DNA from: Membranipora membranacea
Lineage: Eukaryota > Bryozoa > Gymnolaemata > Cheilostomatida > Membraniporidae
Reading direction: 5' to 3'
Length of the DNA: 64,000 nucleotides
NCBI GenBank assembly: GCA_914767715.1
Contig: OU612070.1
Span: 9,133,501-9,197,500, forward strand
Shown one piece after another: positions 45,661-56,931 of this stretch; position 1 is the first letter of the stretch; each line of letters begins with the position of its first letter. Below the pieces are notes generated by a model, which saw nothing but the letters and a program-made list of their open reading frames with translations, did not search any database and was not told the DNA's origin. Made by a program: the position numbers and the translations under genes.

Positions 45661-45879
45661 TTTGTAATGTACACCTGACTATCGTCAGTTGTGATATTGG
45701 GATCGAGAATAAAATTAGCAATTCTATCAGCTCACTCTTTCCTCATTAACATCTCACACTATCTAACTCATAAGAATTCTCCCAATATAACTCACCATCA
45801 AGACACAACACTAAGTCATTACACACAGCATAAATACAGGACATTATCAGACACAAAAATGTAACTATACCACCAACCA
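45660..45879. repeat. Repeat R, third copy, interrupted by a LINE
   Basis: Matches 38835-39045 up to CTATACCACCAACC, where the LINE starts. The uninterrupted copy at 39030 reads CACCAACCAAAAATAAAG. Confidence 0.75.
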
Positions 45880-47165
45880 TCACTCCTGTTCCACCTTGGC
45901 AAGATAGCTGAGCAGGTGATCATCAACAAGATGCAGACTAAAGTAGACGAGATAGTGAACCCTAGCCAGTATGCATACCAGCCTACTGTTAGCACCACAG
46001 ATGCTCTTCTCCAGATGGTAGATGACTGGACGCAGACCTTCGATAAGACCACTTCGGTAAAATTTGTGCAAAATGCTTGTTTAGATTTTTCAAAGGCCTT
46101 TGATAGGTCCAGCATTCCATCCTGATAGAAAAAATGGAAAAACATGGTTTCAATAGAAATATTATCTTGTTAGTAGAAGATTTTTTGGCAAACCGTGTAC
46201 AATGTGTTAAGCATAATGGTGTTTTTTCAAACTATGAGTCAGTTGCTGTTGGCACCCCTCAAGGCACTAAATTAGGACCGATTCTTTGGCTTATTTACTG
46301 TAATGATTTAAATGCTGATGGCTTTTCTAAAGTTCAGTACGCTGATGATACTACTATTTATACACCAGTTAAACACCCAAATCATAGTGTAGCTAATGGC
46401 ATTCAGCAAGCTTCAGATTGGTCTGTAGCTAACAACATGCAACTAAATCATGACAAAACTGTTATTTTAAATGTGGCTTTTTCTGAGCGTAAAGGAATTG
46501 ATGATCCTGTTAAATATTTGGACACTGATATATTGCCGTCGAAATCAGCTAAGTTTTTAGGCGTTACTATTGACCGGACATTAACTTTTTCAAATCATAT
46601 TAGTGATATTTTTAGTAGATGTAACAGTAGAATTTTCCTTATGAAACAACTTAAACAGATGGGCATGAATTCTGATGGCCTTTTAACTTTTTATAAGACG
46701 AATGACAAACCTGTTTTATCATATGCTGTTCCTGTTTGGTACACATTTTTAACGGAGCATGACAAGGCAAAACTAGAGAAGTTGCAGAAAACTAGTAGTA
46801 AAATTGTTTTAACCGAGGTTGATGATTATTTTTCTAGATTAGATCAGCTTAATCTTCCAAAGACTGACGAGATTTTATTTTCCGTCTGTGCTCACTATTT
46901 TAGTAAAGTTTCTGAGGACCCGAGCCATCCTCTTTTTAATAGAATTAAGATCAAGAATTTTAAAAGATCCTCTCATAAACCTGTAATATCAAAATACCAT
47001 CCTGAGAAGTGTCAAACTGAGAAGCGCAAGAAAAGTTTTTTTCAGTTTTTCATGTGGCATTATAATGCATGAAATACTTTTTTTCTACAACCTACCTAGT
47101 TTTATCATTTCTTTCACTGGAAAATGATATTTTGGTTGTGAAATAAACACATACATACATACATA
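45880..47165 (+). mobile_element. CR1-like LINE, 5'-truncated, RT nearly intact
   Basis: RT blocks in order: LLFHLGKIAEQVIINK, NPSQYAYQP, CLDFSKAFDR, then one missing base near 46108 (GG for GGG) shifts frame. The second frame of 312 codons continues LIEKMEKHGF, AVGTPQGTKLGPILWLIYCN, the catalytic VQYADDTTIY, KSAKFLGVTIDRTLTF and a C-terminal LEKLQKTSSKIVL to a stop at 47070. YADD is intact. The endonuclease domain is missing through 5' truncation. The 3' end is an (ACAT)n tail at 47147-47178. CAACCA stands at both ends, a likely target-site duplication in repeat R. With one frameshift this is among the youngest insertions here; the LINE at 52.4-53.9 kb is an older relative. Confidence 0.85.
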
Positions 47166-47204
47166 CATACATACATACACAACCAAAATGACTCTTTTCA
47201 GTTA

Positions 47205-47310
47205 CATCGGCCTTTCCCTTATCTTAGGATGGATTAGTTTTCATATATGATAAATATAGCTTGTGACACTGGATAGACTGTCATTGTCATGTCATTGTCA
47301 TGAAGTGCTA
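47205..47310. repeat. Segmental-duplication block, resumed
   Basis: TCTTAGGATGGATTAGTTTT, TAGCTTGTGACACT and TGTCATTGTCATG match 6635-6725. This is the far side of the duplicated CYP flank interrupted at 38660. Confidence 0.65.
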
Positions 47311-48658
47311 TCCATCACATATTCTCAAAAAAGGAGAACACTGTGTTAGATCGTAAACAACATGATTAAATGTACACCCACAAATCCATTAGGGTTGATG
47401 GGGAGTTTCAAATTTAAGGTTTGCAGAGGATATAGGAAATTTTTACTATTAATAAGAGAATAGCGCTCAGTAAACAAATTCCGTCTGGTAATCACTGGAA
47501 ACCACATAGTTCTAGAATAGTTCTAGCTCATGACAAATCTTCATTTTTCATTGGTATACACATAACACATATCATGCTGAGGTTTGTGATATTCTTTCCT
47601 TGCAATGTATAGGCAGTTCGTTACATGATTTTCAAATTTCCCATTCCATTTTTGTGATTCACCACTGCGCACATCCCGCCCAGTCTCTCCGGTCGGCATG
47701 CTTAATGCCTAATTGAATTAGTATAGTGTTATCACTTATGACATTATGCCTTGGCATTATGACAATGGTATTATGCACTCTGTAGAGCCCTAAATTTATC
47801 TCTAGGCTTTTGTCGCCAGATACCGCTGATAAAGCTTAAGACCCTTACCCCCTGCCGAGACCCAAAGTAATTCATGCACAAAGTGTTTTTCCCCTTCAAA
47901 GTGCAACTACAAGGCATGGCAGAGTATGAGCAGAGTTGAGAGCCCTGGTCCCCTGCAGCTTCGATCGTACTGAGGTCCTCCAGTCTGCCTATGATGAAGC
48001 AGATCAGACGGAGAGTGTCATGTTTGTTTTTCACTCCTAGACCCAGAAGAAGATGTTTTTGTTAAGTATGTGCCACAGCAAGTGCTGTTACAATGTATGA
48101 GGAATGGTTAGGAGAATTAAATTGAATCTCAGCAATGCCATCATGCAATGATTGAAGACATTTTAACAAATGCAGTTTAAGAATGAGCTACTTATGTCCA
48201 GAAAGCAAACTCACCTGAAACCATCAGTCTTCAGTGACAGCCAATGTCTTCAGAAGCCACCTGTATAATGATAAAGACCGTTCAATATTACTGGAATACA
48301 TTTAAAAAAGTTTGCCGTAAATCACTAGCATGTTAAACCAATATTTTACCACAGCCTTTCAAATAATACCAGGTATGCGGTTTTTTCAATCAATTTCATA
48401 ACGACAGGTTCACTTCTATCAATGGATCACCTCACAAGACCTTACAAGACATAGCCGTATCAACTTTAAGCCAGTACACAGCTGAAAAATACAAAAATCA
48501 AACTGGCCTCAACGCTTCTGCTAAATAATGCCAGATGAGATAATACATCGGAAATATTATTTTACCCTCAATATGTGGATTTTTTGCAAGAGTGAGAACT
48601 ATACAACCACATTTAGCTTCTCATAGTAACCTACTTTCCCTCAGAAAGATTTTGGGTC
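47311..48658. other. Noncoding stretch
   Basis: The 87-codon minus frame 47771-48034 (with SRQGVRVLSFISGIWRQ) is not recognised. No RNA gene or further repeat copy is seen. Confidence 0.35.
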
Positions 48659-48799
48659 AAAAGGCCACTGCCAAAAAGCCACTGGCCATAAAGCCATTGG
48701 CCAAAGAGCAACTGGCCAAATGGCCACTAATCATAAGGCCACTGGCCAAAAGGCTACTGGTCATAAGGCCCCTGGTCATAAGGCCACTGGCCAAAAGGC
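48659..48799 (+). repeat. 15-bp satellite array 3 (about 9 units)
   Basis: Same repeat as at 30389 and 31959. It starts AAAAGGCCACTGCC after TTTTGGGTC, so the first unit and its left flank resemble array 1 closely. It ends CCAAAAGGCGTTAGACC. Confidence 0.9.
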
Positions 48800-50178
48800 G
48801 TTAGACCATTTTCCAAGAGTCCTATCCACAAGGTCATTGACATACAAACTATCCAATCAAGTATTTCCTAATTGCTGGTTATGAAGACATAATATTGATT
48901 TGAAACTTGATCATTTATGACTAATTTGAAGCTTCAGTTATGGGTAATCCACAAAATAATCTACTATTATATAATTTGCATACCCGAATTAAAACATATG
49001 ATAACAGTAATCGTCTTCTAGGCCACTAACTGCATTTTGTAGATCAAAATACCAATGATAAGAATAAATACCTACTCTTACATCACATTAATACCCATTT
49101 TTTTGGTCAAAACTACACCAATATTTGGATTAACATAAGTAAAAAGCACTCGTTCTGCTGAACATTTACTGATTGGAGGGAGTCATCCACATGTGGATGT
49201 GGTCTGTTTTGCTGCTAATTAGGTTATTAGTTGATCACATCGATTCACTACCAGCTGACAAATAAACAATAACCGGAGCAATCCGGTGGCATAAGCTATC
49301 ATAGTTCAAATCTGATTCATCTCAAGATAAGAGTGAGGTATTGATTCTATCAGCTCAGAATATTTTTGGCATTCCATAGATCTGAGGCAGCTGTGGAAGA
49401 TCAGTTCTTCAGATGCCTAAAATAGATATTACTTTAAAACCGCCTACAAAGTTATAATCAAATTGAACTTTCACTTTGGCAGTTCACAGAAATAAGTAAA
49501 CCATGATCAAAAATTGTTCTGCTTTCTAGTAGATAAATTAAATAAGTTAAATCACAGATTATTTGGCAATATAAACTCTTACACTTTCTTCAAATATTTA
49601 TGTTACATTTTTTTATTTGGGGCAATGCAAGCAGTCTGTTATGGCATGAATGTACAGATGTAAAGTTACAATCATAATTTTAATAAAAGACCTTGAAATA
49701 GCAGCCCAGCTACATGAATAGCTACACGAGGCATAGCCTAACTGAAGTATTTTACAGTTGGTAGTCTGAGATTATCCTCGTCTATAACCATACAACGGTA
49801 GGAATGCAGGCTTGGGCCAAATTAAATTACATTAAATAATGGTTTGTGCTCAATTACTGATTGTGATAATAATCTGAAATCTTTTTATGCTTTACTGAAA
49901 ATTCAAACTGGAAATTCGATGGACCAAAAGACAAGGACCAAAAAAAATTATAAATCAAAACTTAACCATTATGAAATTTCCTTATTCATGGTTACAATGA
50001 AACTAAGTCAAATTGTCTCATGGTTATTCACACTTGAGTCTTGAGACAATGTTTCCAATATGGAGGGGGAATTTTGCAGTGTGCATTGTGCATTGGAAGG
50101 CCTTGTTTGCGCTCACTATGTTCATCATCTATGTTTTTATGATCTGATTTACACTGTTAAAGATACATAAAGCCAGCT
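48800..50178. other. Noncoding; presumed 5' flank of CYP-D
   Basis: No gene is recognised. A 16-bp palindrome CATCCACATGTGGATG lies near 49187. Confidence 0.35.
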
Positions 50179-51104
50179 ATGATCACAAGTTCTTTATGGC
50201 AGGAATGGGGAATGACGGAGGGTTTGTTGGTCATGGTTGCTGCTTTGATCATATATCTATTTCAAAGATATTTGTTGGTAACTTTACATTAACCGAAATA
50301 TTGTGAATAAAATTACAGCATTATAAAAATCAGATCTTTCTATTTGCAGCACCCAAAGTGTCATTCAATACATCCAAATGCATCTCCAACCCTGCATATT
50401 GTGATTTATTTGCTTCCGATCGACCATAAATTTCACACAAACCAGCTATAACAGCTTTCCTGACTAAGATATCTGTCAGAATCTAGGCCTAGATTAGACC
50501 AATGACACAATAGTTGTGTTACTCTAGCAGTCCTCCTGCTATGTCATGTAATGTAAGTTAATGTTAAGTAAATAACACTTGTTCCTTGGCAAATATTCAT
50601 AATCCCGTGCCATATCAATAATGGTCAACATAGTAACACAGAGTAATAAGGATATATCCTTACTCTGTGATAATAACAAAAATGCATTTAATTATATAAA
50701 ATCCCTCATTTTTTGCAAAATCAGGTTAAGATGACATGTAATTGTTATTATGGATTTGTATATAAAATTCCAATGAATCACTTTGTAACGCTTCTCTATA
50801 AATTGGATCAGTCTTTACCATCCCAAGCGACTCCAAATCCAACCCTTAAAGGTGCATAGACAAGAAATGGCCCAAGTTCCAGATGTTAGGCAGATTAAAA
50901 AATCTCAACACTTTGTAACAAAGGACATAGTACTAGAGCTACATTCTACTTTTCCATGCGCCATCATCTGATTTCCACTCATATTCTGTTGATAGCTGTT
51001 TGATACTCTGTATAACACACCTAGCAAATGTTTAATCTGCGACCTGGAGCCTCCGTCTAACAACTAACATGAATATGTCAGGACCCACTGACAAAGTTAT
51101 CTTG
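50179..51104 (+). pseudogene. P450 copy CYP-D: intact exon 1, intron 1, first bases of exon 2
   Basis: Exon 1 (50179-50277, 33 codons) starts MITSSLWQEWG and ends YLFQRYLL before a GTAACT donor. It is open and hydrophobic, matching the anchor exon of CYP-A. Intron 1 (about 800 bp) aligns with CYP-A's and includes the palindrome at 50634-50674. After a TATGTCAG acceptor exon 2 gives GACCCACTGACAAAG (DPLTK), but similarity stops at about 51104, where sequence resembling 55640 (TTCATCTAGCTAGATC) begins. The hinge and all later exons are missing, so this is a truncated copy, probably cut by unequal exchange within the cluster. Confidence 0.8.
50634..50674. repeat. Palindrome in CYP-D intron 1 (second copy)
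   Basis: ACACAGAGTAATAAGGATAT is followed by ATCCTTACTCTGTGAT. It equals the 40-bp palindrome of CYP-A except for a three-base TAA insertion in the left arm and end differences. The flanks GGTCAACATA and ATAACAAAAATG are contiguous in the two sister copies at 51760-51780 and 52137-52155, which lack the palindrome. Confidence 0.85.
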
Positions 51105-51344
51105 TTCATCTAGCTAGATCGAGAATAATGTGCAATTTGACTACTTTGATCTTCGATTCTTATAACAACCTCTCAGTCTCTATCTTCTTGTGAAGACATT
51201 ATCAAATTATGGTATATCAATCAATTCTCCCAACACAAAACGTTATGATTTTTTTTTCTTTTCTTGCCCTTCATTTTTAGTCGTAATTTCTGTGGCACAT
51301 CATGGACAACATCCGTCTAGGATGATATTGGCTGGCCAATAAAA

Positions 51345-51435
51345 AAAAAGTGTACAGGGATGGGAAGTGACGTAGGCTTTGTTAGTCATGGTTGCTGCAT
51401 TGAGCATCAATTTATTGAAAAGATATTTGTTGATA
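51345..51435 (+). pseudogene. P450 exon 1 relic, copy 2
   Basis: The frame reads VQGWEVT*, then ALLVMVAALSINLLKRYLL, aligning with exon 1 of CYP-D. One stop interrupts it, and the donor GT has become AT. Its following intron-like sequence (to about 51790) matches CYP-D intron 1 but without the palindrome. Confidence 0.75.
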
Positions 51436-51796
51436 CATTCCATTTACTTAAATATTGTGAAGAAATCACAGCATTTTAAAAATCAAACCTTGTGATTTGC
51501 AGCTCTTAAGGGTCATTAAATAACAGGTACATCCCTTTTTCTGCACAAATGCGATTTATTCTCTTCCAACTGACCATAAATTGCAGAAAAACCAGCTATA
51601 ACACCTTTCATGACTAAGATATATGCAGAATCTAGGCCTAGACCAAACAATTGACACAAATGTTGTGTAAGTCTAGTGTACCTCCTGCTATGCCATTTAA
51701 ATTTAGTAAATAACGTTTGTTCATCGACAAAGATTCATCCTCCTGTGCCAAATAAATATTGGTCAACATAATAACAAAAATGTGGTTTAATCCCTC

Positions 51797-51873
51797 ATGT
51801 GAGGGACATAGATTTTGTTAGTTGTGGTTGCTGCTTAGAGCGTTAATCTATTGCAAAGATAATTGTTGGTATG
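51797..51873 (+). pseudogene. P450 exon 1 relic, copy 3
   Basis: TTTTGTTAGTTGTGGTTGCT aligns with the same exon 1, with three stops (I-LLVVVAA-*-SVNLLQR-*-LL). GTATGT follows as a possible donor. Its intron-like sequence (to about 52345) again lacks the palindrome. This is the oldest-looking of the three copies. Confidence 0.7.
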
Positions 51874-52399
51874 TTCTATTGTGAAGAAATTACTGCATTT
51901 TAAAATTCAAATTTTTTGTCATTTGCAGCTCAAAGTATCATTCAATAACAGGTACATCTCCGACCCTGCACAAATATGATTTATTGGTTTCCAACCGAAT
52001 CTAGGCCTAGACAAGACCATTGATACAGAGGTTGCGTACTTTTAGCATACCTCCTGCTATGCTTGTATTTATAGTAAATAACATTTTTCATTGGCAACAA
52101 TTAATGGAAATTAATCATTCTGTGCCATATCGAAATTGGTCAACATAAAAACAAAAAATGTGGTGAAGTCAAATAAAAGCCCTCATTTTTTGCAAAATCA
52201 GGTCACCGATCTCACATTCATAATATTGTATTCATATAAATATTAAGATGACATGATATTGTTATTATGATCACAATAATTATGGTTTGTATATAGTTTC
52301 TCCCTCATCAATCACATTTGTAGTAGTGACGCTCTATCAACTGAATCAATATTAACCATCCTAAGCTGCTTCACTGCCAACCCTAAAAGGTATATACCC

Positions 52400-53870
52400 T
52401 TTACTACACCAGAGCAGCAGTTCCAGACCTGAGCAGCGGTTAGACCTAGATCCACTCAGCATTGGGGAGGTGAAACATCTGATAAACCAGCTTGACACCA
52501 GTAAAGCAACAAGTGGCGAAGATTTCCCAACATGGTTATCGAAAGAAGGGAAAGAGGATATCTGTATACCCTTACATGACATAATAAACTGTATGCTAAC
52601 ATCTGGCCAGTATCCTGATCACTGGAAGCGTGCACAGATACCTCCCATACCTAAGGTACCTACTCCCAAATTGTGCAAAGATTTCAGGCCTGTGTCTTTA
52701 CTTTTTCACTTAGGTAAACTATGTGAACAGGTCATTGTTAACAAACTCAAAAGTAGCATACAAACTGTTATTTCGCCCACGCAGTACGCTTACAGGCCAA
52801 AGCTAGGTACCACTGATGCTATTTTACAGCTACTGGCTGATTTAACAGCTGACCTAGATTCCCCTGAAAACAATTATGTACAACTGGCCTGTTTAGATTT
52901 TTCAAAGCATTTGATAAGCTACAGCCTAATACTGTTATTCAAAAGATGAAGGTTTACGGAATCAATTGTAATATTTTAGACATACTTAGTAGTTTTTTAA
53001 AGCGCAGGAAGCAAAAGTAAATGGCACTTTTTCTGATTTTATTGATATTAGCGTAAGAGCTCCACAAGGAACACGACTGGGACCACTCCTGTGGCTTTTT
53101 TATGTACATGATCTTTTTTTGATGATTTTAATGTCGTAAAATAAGCAGACGACACTAAATTTTACAAGAGTTTTGGAAAAAAGACAGGTGATGTGGCACC
53201 AGCTATAAATGCTACAATCAATTGGGCTGAAAAAAACCACATTTAAATGCCGAAAAAACAGAGATTATAAATATTTTGAAAAATCACCGACATACATATG
53301 ACGAGCCTGTAGCTTTAAATGATGATATTCATATTGCACCTTCTGTTTTAGTCAAGTTTTTTTAGGAATTCATATTGACAATCACCTTAATTTTTCTAGT
53401 CATGTAGATAGCATTATATCTAATTGTATAATATATTATATATCTAGGTGTGAATACCAACGGTTTATTTAAATATTATTGTGCCAACATACGATCTTTA
53501 GCCACATATGCTGCTCCTGCTTGGTTTTTACTTTTAAATGATTGTGACATTGTGCGTCTTGAAAGAATCCAGCGATCGGCGACAAGGACCATTTTACCAG
53601 ACCTTTGTTATGAAGAAAGGCTGGAGGTTTGAAATCTATCCTCATTGCATGTTTTTATTTTGGATCAGAGCAAGAGGCATTTTGTAAAAATAGCTGATGA
53701 TCAAACACACCCTATTTTTAATCGTATTTTCAGGAACGAATGTAGAACATCTTCTCGCTGCAAAACTATTTTTTAGACCTAGAACTAGAACTATGCAGGT
53801 CCCAAAAACATGCCAAATCCTTTTTCCCTCTTTTTATGACTCATTTTAATAATCTTCGCTCTTAGTCATT
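52400..53870 (+). mobile_element. CR1-like LINE, degenerate, inside the CYP-E intron
   Basis: A 159-codon frame (52470-52949) holds SGEDFPTWLSKEG, HWKRAQIPPIPKVP, RPVSLLFHLGKLCEQVI and SPTQYAYRP. A one-base loss in an A-run at about 52908 breaks FSKAFDKLQ. Later pieces in shifted frames are RAPQGTRLGPLLW, an active-site box reading *ADDTKFY, and RLERIQRSATRTIL near 53560. It has the same architecture as the 45.9-kb LINE but more lesions. It separates the exon-1 copies from exon 2 of CYP-E, so it inserted into the P450 cluster. The 3' end is near 53870-53945. Confidence 0.8.
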
Positions 53871-53945
53871 TTTATCCCAACACTGTAAGCATTCAATTTT
53901 ATCAATACCATGATATCGGATGCATAAATAAACTAAACTGAACTA

Positions 53946-54097
53946 CATGGGTCACTACATGGGCTTTTTCATGCACCATCAACAGATTTCCATACAACTT
54001 CGGATGATAGCTGCTTGTTACTCCATATAGCACACATAGCAAATGGAGTTAAGGTTTTTGGCCACCTAGAGTCTAACAAATAATATGAATATCCCAG
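53946..54097. repeat. P450 intron 1 tail, second copy
   Basis: TTTTTCATGCACCATCA, GATTTCCA, GATAGCTG and AATATGAATATCCCAGGACC match the end of CYP-D intron 1 (50955-51081), showing that exon 2 at 54098 follows its original intron. Confidence 0.65.
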
Positions 54098-55221
54098 GAC
54101 CCACTGAGAAAGATACCGGGACCTAGGCGTCTGCTGTTCATTGGGAATTTGTTAATGCTACAACCAGAACATATGCACCATTAACTGTTTGAGCTAGCCA
54201 AACAATACGGATCAGTGCTAAAAATCAGAATATTCAACAAAACGATTGTTGTTCTCAACTCTGCAGATTATTTGCATTGAGTCTCTTACAAATAATTTTA
54301 CTGTCAAATTTATTCTATCATTTTCAAAAGTCAATCAGAAAGTGCACAGTTATCGAGAGTTTTTATTTATAGCAAATTTAAGTCCTTGGTATTTATGATG
54401 CAGACACTGATATATATTCATATTCATATCAATGGATGTAGATGATGCAGTAGATGCAAAGGCTTGGTCATTACTCGGCTTGGGCAATGCTCTCAAGCCA
54501 AAACCACACTATGCCTGAAAATATTGTAAATCTTCTCAGCACGTATTTTCTCTCTGAACACGAACATATTATTATCGTCATTATTTCTTTGCCAGTTGTT
54601 GCAAAGCCTCAATAAAAAACCTTGATTGGGCAATGTTGCACATGCCCAAACCACACTAAACATATTATAGATATTGAAAATCTCAATTAACTAAGATGTA
54701 CTTGTTGCTAATCAGCATGTTATTTTCCACTGAAGACAGGAACAGGTTTTGATAGAAGACCACCGGTACCAAGAGTTTCCTACCTCCTTGGTGCTGACAT
54801 TAGCTTAATGGTGAGTTCATATTTGAACTCATGTAGCAAATGAGGCTCCAAATAATATTAGGCAATTTAAATCAATGATTGGGTCAAATTGTTTTATCAG
54901 GGAGTCATCCCACTAGATAATACGAGAAGACAAGTCTTATTTATCTTTCATGTCCTTGAGAGTGACCATATTCCAGGAGCTCATGGTCAAGCCAATCAGC
55001 TAAATAATTTTTTAATCTAGGTTGATTTGACTGCAATTGCAAAAAACAAATCGGGCAGTTGAGTAATTAATGTTTATTTGATGTCGGATTGTTTTATCTC
55101 ATTTACTCAGAGCTTTAATCATCCAAGCTATCCCCTTTTGCGAAGAGTGGCTACTAAAGGTCTGAAGGCTTATGGAAATGGTATGGCTCATCTGGAGAAA
55201 ATCATGCAAAGTGTCATTTAA
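54098..55221 (+). pseudogene. P450 pseudogene CYP-E, exons 2-4
   Basis: Exon 2 (54098 to about 54280) starts DPLRKIPGPRRLLFIGNLLM as in CYP-A, but CAA has become TAA right after MHH and the end is corrupted. Exon 3 (54740-54810, 71 nt, same length as in CYP-A) is open: TGFDRRPPVPRVSYLLGADI with a GTGAGT donor. Exon 4 (from 55111) reads SFNHPSYPLLRRVATKGLKA and runs to TAA at 55219-55221, 36 codons in, where CYP-A goes on to 68. Exons 5-10 are not found; sequence related to the CYP-C 3' flank appears by 55685. The gene is dead. Confidence 0.85.
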
Positions 55222-56931
55222 GACCAATCTATACTGTTTTATATCTATGGTTAACATCAATCAGTGACTTATATTTCAAACATAGTAAGGTCACATATTT
55301 GTATTTCGTTGGAGACTGGATGTCAGATAACAGGATGTTACTCCTTGGTCAAATCCACACTGGACAATGAAAAATTGCAGAGTTTTATTTTCATGTTATA
55401 TTTTTTGTTCTCTATATCCATATTGAGTCACCACTAACCATAGGTAATAAAATTATATATCATGCATACCCTGTGCATACATATAGGGCATTGACAGGCG
55501 TTTAGGGGCATATGTTTTATATTTTACTTGGTCAATTGACCAGGAGGTAAAATATTTTTTTATGACTATTTCCAACTGGCGTCTGGCGTCTGGCGGCATT
55601 TTGATTTTAGCAGGGCTCTGACGAGGTGGCGGGCGTTCATCTAGCTAGATCAAGGTATTAATTTGTAGTGGCCTTATAATATAAAATTAATTTATGACAC
55701 CTTTCAAAAGTGGTACTCTCAAAGAAATTCTCTTTGATTCATATTTTAATATTATTTTTCAAAGTTAAAATATCTTTATATTTTCCCATATTTTCTCACA
55801 TACATTAAATATTTTTTAGCAATCGGAGCAAGGAATACTCACAAAAACTAAACACAGGATCATTTTGCATCTAGCTATATCTCATTTTCTTGTAAAAAAG
55901 ACTTTTAATATACAGTAGTGCCTTTCAATAAATTTTAGAGCATGGTTGGGCATCTCAAGGAAATTAAAGAATAATTTTATTGGTACCTATGTGACTCCCC
56001 ATATTTTTCTCATGATAGTGATTAATTTTTTTTAGGAAGCTGGTACAGACCCATTCAATACAATGTCTGGACAGATGTGAAGTCAAGTCAAGCTGATTTG
56101 ATAATGGTACTACAGATTTATTACATAGTCACAATACAACTTTATAAAGAATAAATTTGAAGCAAATATTGTATCTCGATTAATGAATATTAGATACCTT
56201 ATACTTGGTATTTGAATATTTTTTTGTATACCCAACAGCTCATGTATCAGTATGTATAGAAAAAAATGAATGTACAATATGCAATGAAAAGATATATATA
56301 TATATATACTGAAAGTTTTAGCCGCCAAGAATGAAATATAGGATAAGCTAAAACGCATATAGTTTGCAGGAAAATAAAAGAGCAACAATCATTCATACAA
56401 AAAATATTAGACAGTTATTTTTTCATTTACTCTGTCTATTGGATGACAGGATAATCAAAATAGTTTATAGAACACAACAACAATTTTAGTCCAAAATGGC
56501 CATTAAAAACTGCCAAAATGACGTTCTGACCTGATGTCAAAGTGACTGTGATAATTTGGCCATTGAGCATTGCTCAGTTTGATTCAAAGACCCCAAGAGC
56601 AAATATATGGAGGTAGCCAACGCTGTGGTTAATAAACAAATTTACAATGATATTATGACAACATTGAACAGTAGCGATAAATGTTCTAGAAGAATTCAAT
56701 TAAAGTCTCTTATTGACAATCAGGTTAAAATTGACACTAATAAAAACAAGTTTGATACGCAGCATCTGGGGACCAGCCACAAGAGCAAGAGATATTAATG
56801 TAATCATGTAACAGAAACTAAAAACAGTTTTAGAAGGAAAAATCACGCATTAATTTGAGATTGCAAAAAAAGCAGTGGGAAAAAAGAAGTAAACTGATTA
56901 AATAAAACACCAGTTTTCTCTTTGAGGATAA
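55222..56931. repeat. CYP-E 3' side and GPCR 2 downstream region
   Basis: 55685-55775 and 55795-55960 resemble the CYP-C 3' flank. GGCGTCTGGCGTCTGGCGG near 55578 is a short direct repeat. 56290-56310 is a (TA)n run. The open frame at 56607-56798 (63 codons, lysine- and asparagine-rich) is unrecognised and lies in the presumed 3' UTR side of GPCR 2. Confidence 0.5.

Noticed and set aside
46134-47072. Host gene of 312 codons
   Set aside because: It carries RT blocks including YADD and a LINE 3' tail; it is a retrotransposon.
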